Shown here one piece after another: positions 61,001-64,000 of a stretch of DNA of 64,000 bases. The stretch spans positions 93,530 to 157,529 of the forward strand of contig NMRB01000068.1 in NCBI GenBank assembly GCA_002633025.1, read 5' to 3'. This DNA is from Notospermus geniculatus (Eukaryota > Nemertea > Pilidiophora > Heteronemertea > Lineidae). Both the position numbers and the translations under genes were made by a program. Positions within the stretch are counted from its first letter, which is position 1. Every line of letters starts with the position of its first letter. The notes under the pieces are model-generated. The model worked only from the letters and a program-made list of their open reading frames with translations. It was not told where the DNA came from and did not search any database.

Positions 61001-62356
61001 TAGCTCTACTGGAAGTGAAATACATGTATGTTCAGCACAGGGTGCACTTGAAGTCTACAGCGACCAGTTGACTATTGATAGGAATGCCCATCATTGATTT
61101 CAACGTCATTGAAACATACACAGGAATGTGTTCTACTGGAATCGAATAATTCATCAATACACTATTGGGATATTTTGGTGTCGTGTTGCAGGAAACAGTA
61201 TCATGCTGATGTTGTCCTCTCCTCCATGTCGAATGCAGCATTCGAAGCTGACCCTGGGGATGATGTCAGAGATGGGCCACAGCTTGAAGGTGATTACTGC
61301 TGACCTTATTCTCACATCTCTAGAATTTGTCACGTTTCTGATTCTTACCAGCTAAAAACCAGCAACATGCATAAACAGATATCAGCTGAAATAGACTTTC
61401 TAATTACCATTTCAGAACATGTCTATGCGGACATTAACTACGAGCTGACGCCGTATGCAGTCACAACGAGGGCAGATCTTGAGAGGAATGAAAGTTTTCT
61501 GAAGAGAATGTCACAGGCGCATCCACTGAGAGGAAAAATTGAACATCAGGAGCCGATGAGAGTGAGAACGCTCTCAGATTCCGGTACGAATGTTGATGGA
61601 CTTGACAATCTTGCATACGAGGAAGATTATTTGCAACCAGTCAGTGTTGCTGGTCCCCGGGCAAAGCCACGGCTGCCGAACACAGGTTTCTGTACTTATG
61701 AGTATCCAGGGAATTCTTCGAATGGAGAAGGTGAAGACAAGCCAAGTTCTGAGGGCGAGTCAAGCAGTTCTCACCGGACAACTCCTAGTCGTGATGAGAG
61801 TTACGAAAACCTTGTCAATCAGATTCTGGCGAGTCCAAATGGGACTAGTCTTAAAGACAACAGAAAGTCATCATCGAGTGAAAATCTCAAAAGAAGTTCA
61901 GACAGTTTGACATCATCGGGGAAGACTAACTCGAGAGAGAACCTTAAACGTAGCCTCGAAAGTTTACGAAGTATCGGCAGAACAAGCCCTAAGGTTATGT
62001 TGAAACGTAATCAACATGGTAGGGGGAATGCAGTATTCAGTGTGAATGATATTCTACTTCCAATCTTTGAGGAGACACGACAAGACTTGTCACCCACTTC
62101 GCAAAAGAAGGAAACGAACACTAGTGGAGCTGGTATCCCTAGTGACGTAAAAAGTAGATCTCTGGACACAAGACTTCAACATAATGGGTGTATCCTTCCG
62201 CTGGCGTCAGTCATTCCGACCCTCGAGCTTCCTCCGCATCCACCACCTGATTTCAACCCAAGCTCTCGTACGCTGCCTCCGTTGCCATACCGGCAAGAGG
62301 AGGAAAGGCTTCTGCGACTGCATGAGAGAGAGAAATTACAGAGGGAATATTTCTGA
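45360..62356 (+). CDS. Transmembrane SVEP1/polydom-like receptor, complete 28-exon gene
   Basis: Exons: 45360-46074, 46279-46449, 47071-47217, 47533-47751, 47963-48145, 48283-48504, 48965-49210, 49745-49978, 50271-50453, 50612-51325, 51614-51769, 51911-52072, 52255-52419, 52853-53059, 53410-53634, 53865-54110, 54583-54803, 55247-55433, 56159-56383, 56678-56905, 57343-58323, 58524-58643, 59794-59888, 60099-60169, 60385-60551, 60804-60966, 61192-61289, 61416-62356. They total 7692 bases, 2563 residues plus TGA, with every junction in phase; most exons are phase 1-1, the mark of shuffled extracellular modules. Domains: signal peptide, VWA, EGF-like, CCP x3, HYR x2, CCP, a SVEP1-type linker, three cysteine repeats, EGFs, pentraxin, more EGFs, Ser/Thr-rich stalk, SEA, TM helix, cytoplasmic tail. 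SVEP1 is a secreted adhesion protein; this form should sit in the plasma membrane. The start follows an untranslated-exon acceptor (CATTTCAG, 45328). Confidence 0.85.
46279..47217 (+). CDS. Receptor exons 2-3: EGF-like and cysteine-repeat modules
   Basis: Exon 2 (46279-46449) has CGHHALCTCGTGTGDYECVC, an EGF-like module directly after the VWA. Exon 3 (47071-47217) has GYFKPDLSPTRCIPCSDNST, an ephrin-receptor-like cysteine repeat. SVEP1 has the same two modules in this place. Confidence 0.75.
47533..48504 (+). CDS. Receptor exons 4-6: three CCP (sushi) domains
   Basis: One CCP per exon (47533-47751, 47963-48145, 48283-48504). Each has four Cys and the Trp before the last Cys (GSWSGEPPRC, RWSGTAAKC, KWHGKDFFC). 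Residues about 345-552. Confidence 0.85.
48965..49978 (+). CDS. Receptor exons 7-8: two HYR domains
   Basis: Exon 7 (48965-49210) begins PPTITCPDDIIAYT and ends YVATDGAGNQAQCNRKINVI, a textbook HYR module. Exon 8 (49745-49978) has KIVSCPKNITISD and GYHDIVCQFAVNIS and lacks the usual TDxxGN, so it is a diverged HYR. The intron between them carries the AGCGCT foldback MITE. Confidence 0.8.
49294..49461. mobile_element. AGCGCT-rich foldback MITE in copy 2
   Basis: Nearly base for base the same element as 38027-38194, at the same site between exons 7 and 8. Confidence 0.8.
50271..51325 (+). CDS. Receptor exons 9-10: fourth CCP and SVEP1-type linker
   Basis: Exon 9 (50271-50453) is a CCP ending KWVEKWPHC. 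Exon 10 (50612-51325) encodes 238 residues without a named domain: a cysteine-containing part, a polybasic RRRRS site (896-900), an acidic stretch, then a fold with NVIFLLEFDIEAVADG. Vertebrate SVEP1 has a similar linker with a dibasic site in the same position, so cleavage here is plausible. Confidence 0.75.
51614..52419 (+). CDS. Receptor exons 11-13: three GCC2/GCC3-type cysteine repeats
   Basis: Each exon holds one repeat of the form CPIGTYQPEEARITCITCP, CDFGTYQEQSGATECQDCP or CPVNTYQPDPGAVVCYSCP. Exon 11 51614-51769, exon 12 51911-52072, exon 13 52255-52419. SVEP1 has the same repeats before its EGF block. Confidence 0.8.
52446..52605. mobile_element. GGATCC-end MITE in receptor intron 13
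   Basis: CAGGCGTGGATCCAGATGGG begins and TCGTGGATCCGCCCCTG ends the element, an inverted pair. Its body (CTAGCACAGTGCACCCCCTC) is the reverse of the element at 33346. Confidence 0.7.
52650..52715 (+). mobile_element. tRNA-derived SINE fragment
   Basis: AGTGGAGGAGTGGAAACATAG resembles a pol III head and GCGGGTTCAGTTCC a B box, followed by a T-rich run. Confidence 0.4.
52853..54110 (+). CDS. Receptor exons 14-16: EGF block before the pentraxin domain
   Basis: Six EGF modules over 52853-53059, 53410-53634 and 53865-54110. Several start with D-E-C or N-E-C and have calcium-binding features (DVNECVSSPC, EIDECQSSPC, TVDECKSQPC). Module borders are split across exons, as in SVEP1. Confidence 0.8.
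53079..53286. mobile_element. GGATCC-end MITE in receptor intron 14
   Basis: CAGACGGATCCAGGATTTCG and CCCCCAGATCCGTGCCTGTG are inverted ends. The body is unlike the other copies, so this is a subfamily. Confidence 0.6.
54148..54300 (+). mobile_element. tRNA-derived SINE in receptor intron 16
   Basis: Head TGTCCGAGTGGTGCAGTGG (A box) and GGTTCAATTCC (B box), Leu/Ser-tRNA-like spacing, then a tail with CCAGTTTCCTCCTACATG shared in part with 56487. Confidence 0.7.
54342..54556. mobile_element. Foldback MITE abutting exon 17
   Basis: CTCCAAAAGAGTGCAGCACC at the left is inverted as GGTGCTGCACTCTTTTGGAG at the right, and the match continues inward through CTGACGGGTC and the ATGACG words. The right end is 26 bases before the exon. 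Confidence 0.8.
54583..56383 (+). CDS. Receptor exons 17-19: pentraxin domain
   Basis: 54583-54803 (HGMEFDLVFKKPSITDYAAV, TVMFWIRSHDQLNYGTPFSY), 55247-55433 (DGHWHHVCISWEGTLGRLRV) and 56159-56383 (LGQEQDSVGGSF, ESFIGEMSQVQVFDYIP). The GQEQDSxGGxF motif is the pentraxin hallmark that includes calcium-binding residues. Residues about 1399-1609. Confidence 0.85.
55027..55114. repeat. 44-bp direct repeat, two copies
   Basis: ATGACATTGCCGTCCGCAAA starts at 55027 and again at 55071, with two or three changes per copy. In receptor intron 17. Confidence 0.6.
55888..55965. repeat. Hairpin in receptor intron 18
   Basis: GCAGCTCCTAACTTGGTT pairs with AACCAAGTTAGGAGTTGC across a 40-base loop. Confidence 0.6.
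56487..56650 (+). mobile_element. tRNA-derived SINE in receptor intron 19
   Basis: A box GTCAGAGTGGTGCAGTGG, B box GGTTCGATCC, tail TTTCCTCCTGG. Same family as 54148. Confidence 0.65.
56678..58643 (+). CDS. Receptor exons 20-22: EGF repeats and Ser/Thr/Pro stalk
   Basis: Exon 20 (56678-56905) has two EGFs, exon 21 (57343-58323) five EGFs followed by about 110 Ser/Thr/Pro-rich residues (SSTSMVQPQDAEPTTQAHP and similar) that look like a mucin stalk, and exon 22 (58524-58643) one more EGF. From here on the gene departs from SVEP1, which continues with CCP domains. Confidence 0.8.
57087..57279. mobile_element. Foldback MITE in receptor intron 20
   Basis: AGATCTGCACACTTCCGCCG at the left pairs with CGGTGGAAGTGCGCAGATCT at the right; arms of about 65 bp continue through GAAATC and GTCTGAAAC-type blocks. 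Confidence 0.75.
58881..59531. mobile_element. piggyBac-like non-autonomous element
   Basis: CCCCTTGGGGCCGGGATGA begins and TCATCCGGCCCCAAGGGG ends the 651-bp element, with TTAA on both sides (58877-58880 and 59532-59535). TTAA duplication and CCC ends are the piggyBac signature. The 115-codon frame inside (59198-59545) has no transposase motif. Confidence 0.75.
59794..60551 (+). CDS. Receptor exons 23-25: SEA domain
   Basis: 59794-59888, 60099-60169 and 60385-60551. YDVTVTLLMEYNKSLKHSKEF opens the domain, and IREGSVIVDFTIEYV (2107-2121) carries the GS(V)(I)V cleavage motif known from MUC1-type SEA domains. Cleavage is expected between Gly2110 and Ser2111, leaving two chains held together. 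About 110 residues. Confidence 0.8.
59945..60098. repeat. Tandem duplication of an intron end
   Basis: TTCTGGGCATGAGGGTCTA and TTCTGGGCAATAAGGGCCTA each lead to GATTTAGGGT-ATTTTAAC. The second copy supplies the acceptor of exon 24; the first copy has lost its acceptor. Confidence 0.5.
60215..60295 (+). mobile_element. tRNA-derived SINE fragment in receptor intron 24
   Basis: GGAGAGTGTGGAGCCATGGAA and CTTGGGTTCACTTCG are a decayed A box and B box of the local SINE family. Confidence 0.35.
60804..62356 (+). CDS. Receptor exons 26-28: transmembrane helix and cytoplasmic tail
   Basis: Exon 26 (60804-60966) has VYIITGTVAGCIICGLVGLV and on to IAKTW, one helix (about 2174-2202), then basic stop-transfer residues. 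Exons 27 (61192-61289) and 28 (61416-62356) encode a tail of about 360 residues with VYADINYELTPY, LDNLAYEEDYL, FCTYEYPG and SYENLVNQIL as possible tyrosine-phosphorylation or sorting motifs, two SSSENLKRSSDSL-type repeats, and a Pro-rich LPPHPPPDF. No kinase or other enzyme domain. Confidence 0.8.
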
Positions 62357-62642
62357 TCTTGTGGCAAATGTAAAACAGAAGTCGACACTGCTTCAACCGA
62401 TGAAATTTTTACCTTTTTCATTCTGAATATGCATCTCGTATAACTGTATGATCTGGGTACAGAACAACCATTCATTATTCAAACTTGTGTGAAATTCAGA
62501 GAAAACTGTAAATAGTTGTAAATAGATGAACACATATCAGCCAATTTTGTACTTTTATATTACTTTTAATACCAGATTGAATGTGGTATGTAAATTGTAC
62601 ACAGCTGACTTTTTCATTTCATGACTGCATAAAATCCAATGC

Positions 62643-62648
62643 AATAAA
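62643..62648 (+). promoter_or_regulatory. Poly(A) signal of the receptor gene
   Basis: AATAAA lies 287 bases after the TGA, in an AT-rich 3' untranslated region. Confidence 0.7.
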
Positions 62649-62781
62649 ATCTACCACAGGGATTAATTCTTGCATTCAGTTTGTTTTCCTGTAGTCTTTT
62701 TCCTTCTTGCCTTTAACCAAACCTAGAAACTCTCCAACAATAGTCCGATCAATGCATATTATTGTTCATAACAATTTATAA

Positions 62782-63477
62782 TCATCTCTCCCTCTTCTGT
62801 TTTATCCCCAGATAAGTGTCAATATGATCATCGAATTCCTCAGTCTCCGGTTTCTCCCACTGCATCATGTGATTATAATAATGTGGGCTCCTAAAATCCC
62901 TGTCCTCAACTGTGTACGCCCGGCCATGAATTGTCAAATTGCCGTAAAAATGCTTTGTGTAACGATCAATGTTCTTCTGCATCACCTCCTTTGGTGTGAA
63001 TTTGATTACGTTATGTGTTACACAGTTTCTACTAATGCAGACAGCACAGAACATATCATTTGCCTCATTGTAGTATATACGGAGAATTGTCCTGAGAGCT
63101 AAACCTCGACTACTGAATATGAAGATAAGGGAACCCACAATGGAGACGGTATAGAGTAGTAGTGGATTTTTCAGAATGTCAAATTTTTTAGTCCTCTGGT
63201 AATAATCATATATCTGTAGGCCAGCAAATGCAATAGCAACAGAAAACAGGATGTGCACACCTATATTGCAATAGTAAATATCCTTTGTTATACCAGCAGA
63301 ATGGACCAGAATATAATCTCTAGGGATACCATCCTTTTCATTCAGAGCTGTGAATTTCTTCTTTGATTTTGATCGACCTGCGATATGGCGCAATTGAAGC
63401 CTGACTGGATTTCGGGACAACACAGTGCATCTTCCGAACAAACCAGGCCAACTTTTGGAGAGGGTCGATAGGTGCAT
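62782..63477 (-). CDS. Mitochondrial two-helix membrane protein, TMEM223/TMEM186-like
   Basis: A 231-residue frame from ATG 63477. The longer open reading includes intron sequence, because an acceptor (TATCATTATTTTCAG) lies 19 bases upstream of this ATG, so the 5' untranslated region is spliced. Seen: a basic, Ser-rich presequence (MHLSTLSKSWPGLFGRCTVL and on to GRSKSKKK) typical of mitochondrial import; helix 1 (IGVHILFSVAIAFAGLQIY); helix 2 (LLLYTVSIVGSLIFIFSSRG) followed by RTILRIYYNEAND; and a soluble C-terminal half. Length and the two-helix-plus-beta layout fit TMEM223 and TMEM186, inner-membrane proteins involved in respiratory complex assembly. I cannot decide between them by eye. It converges with the receptor gene; the stop codons are 425 bases apart. 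Confidence 0.65.
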   Translation of the reverse strand: MHLSTLSKSWPGLFGRCTVLSRNPVRLQLRHIAGRSKSKKKFTALNEKDGIPRDYILVHSAGITKDIYYCNIGVHILFSVAIAFAGLQIYDYYQRTKKFDILKNPLLLYTVSIVGSLIFIFSSRGLALRTILRIYYNEANDMFCAVCISRNCVTHNVIKFTPKEVMQKNIDRYTKHFYGNLTIHGRAYTVEDRDFRSPHYYNHMMQWEKPETEEFDDHIDTYLGIKQKRER

Positions 63478-63499
63478 TTTTGGACAGGTTTGGACCTGA

Positions 63500-64000
63500 A
63501 AATAATGATAAAGAAGTATTAGGGCTACATACATGAATTATTAGCAAGGCTTGGTGCATGCAACAATACAGTTCTGACAAAACTAAAACTAACATGAAGA
63601 AAGGAAGTAGTCACCTATATTATCATCATTTAAAAAGATAATTTAAATAATTTCATCAAATAATTTAATTACTAAACAGCTAAATAGGCCGAGGCCTATG
63701 TCACTGTCAAAACATATGATTGAGAAAATAATGTCGGTTGATGAGGCCGAAATACCGGTACTTTTTGAACATGAAGTAGGCCTAGGGGACGACCGAGGCC
63801 TAGCATGCCCCGGCCTACTGTTTGCTGAAAGAGACCCATTGGTTGGTAAACTGCGGAGATGCTACGTAGTGGCAGCCAGTTTCCACTGAGAAACCTGAAA
63901 AGAGAGAAAGAACAATGATAAGATGCCAAATTATCCTGTTCATCCAATGATAGGCCTAGTTTATACAATGTATTACAGTTTACACAGCAGCACAGCACAG
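63500..64000. other. Upstream region of the TMEM223-like gene, no further gene seen
   Basis: On the minus strand a TTCTTTCTCTCTTTTCAG acceptor (near 63900) might begin another untranslated exon. AGGCCTA words are frequent. The 100-codon minus frame here is not recognisable. Confidence 0.3.

Overview
The window is animal nuclear DNA. Genes have GT-AG introns with pyrimidine-rich acceptors, proteins include a class A GPCR, a TMEM42-like carrier and a sushi/VWA/EGF/pentraxin receptor, and the intergenic DNA is full of short non-autonomous transposons, tRNA-derived SINEs and foldback elements. The frequent AGGCCTA words, the high divergence between near-duplicate segments and the TE types suggest a marine invertebrate (echinoderm, hemichordate or similar). 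I cannot fix the phylum from sequence alone. Runs of N lie at 16074, 21565, 33505 and 45163-45167.

Layout. (1) 3.8-17.1 kb, minus strand: a multi-exon gene for a proline/serine-rich protein that I could not name. Eight exons join in phase (615 codons), one across a GC-AG intron. Its last exon is not secure. (2) 17.2-24.7 kb, minus strand: a tandem array of intronless class A peptide-type GPCR genes, two intact, one deleted and one fragment, on a ~2.9 kb duplication unit. (3) 24.7-33.5 kb: no convincing gene. This part holds an 84-bp satellite in opposite orientations, foldback elements and MITEs. (4) 33.5-39.1 kb, plus strand: a truncated, nearly identical copy of the first nine exons of the large receptor gene. 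(5) 39.8-41.5 kb, plus: a three-exon TMEM42-like (EamA/DMT) gene. (6) 44.5-45.2 kb: more 84-bp satellite and a gap. (7) 45.36-62.36 kb, plus: a complete 28-exon receptor gene, 2563 residues by my joining, every junction in phase. (8) 62.78-63.48 kb, minus: a small mitochondrial two-helix membrane protein gene (TMEM223/TMEM186-like), tail to tail with the receptor.

The main result is the receptor. From signal peptide to pentraxin domain it follows the N-terminal order of vertebrate SVEP1/polydom (VWA, CCP x3, HYR x2, CCP, cysteine repeats, EGFs, pentraxin). Instead of the long CCP array and secreted end of SVEP1, it continues with EGF repeats, a Ser/Thr/Pro-rich stalk, a SEA domain with a self-cleavage motif, one transmembrane helix and a ~360-residue tyrosine-motif tail. 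It looks like a membrane-bound, possibly two-chain relative of SVEP1 with signalling potential.
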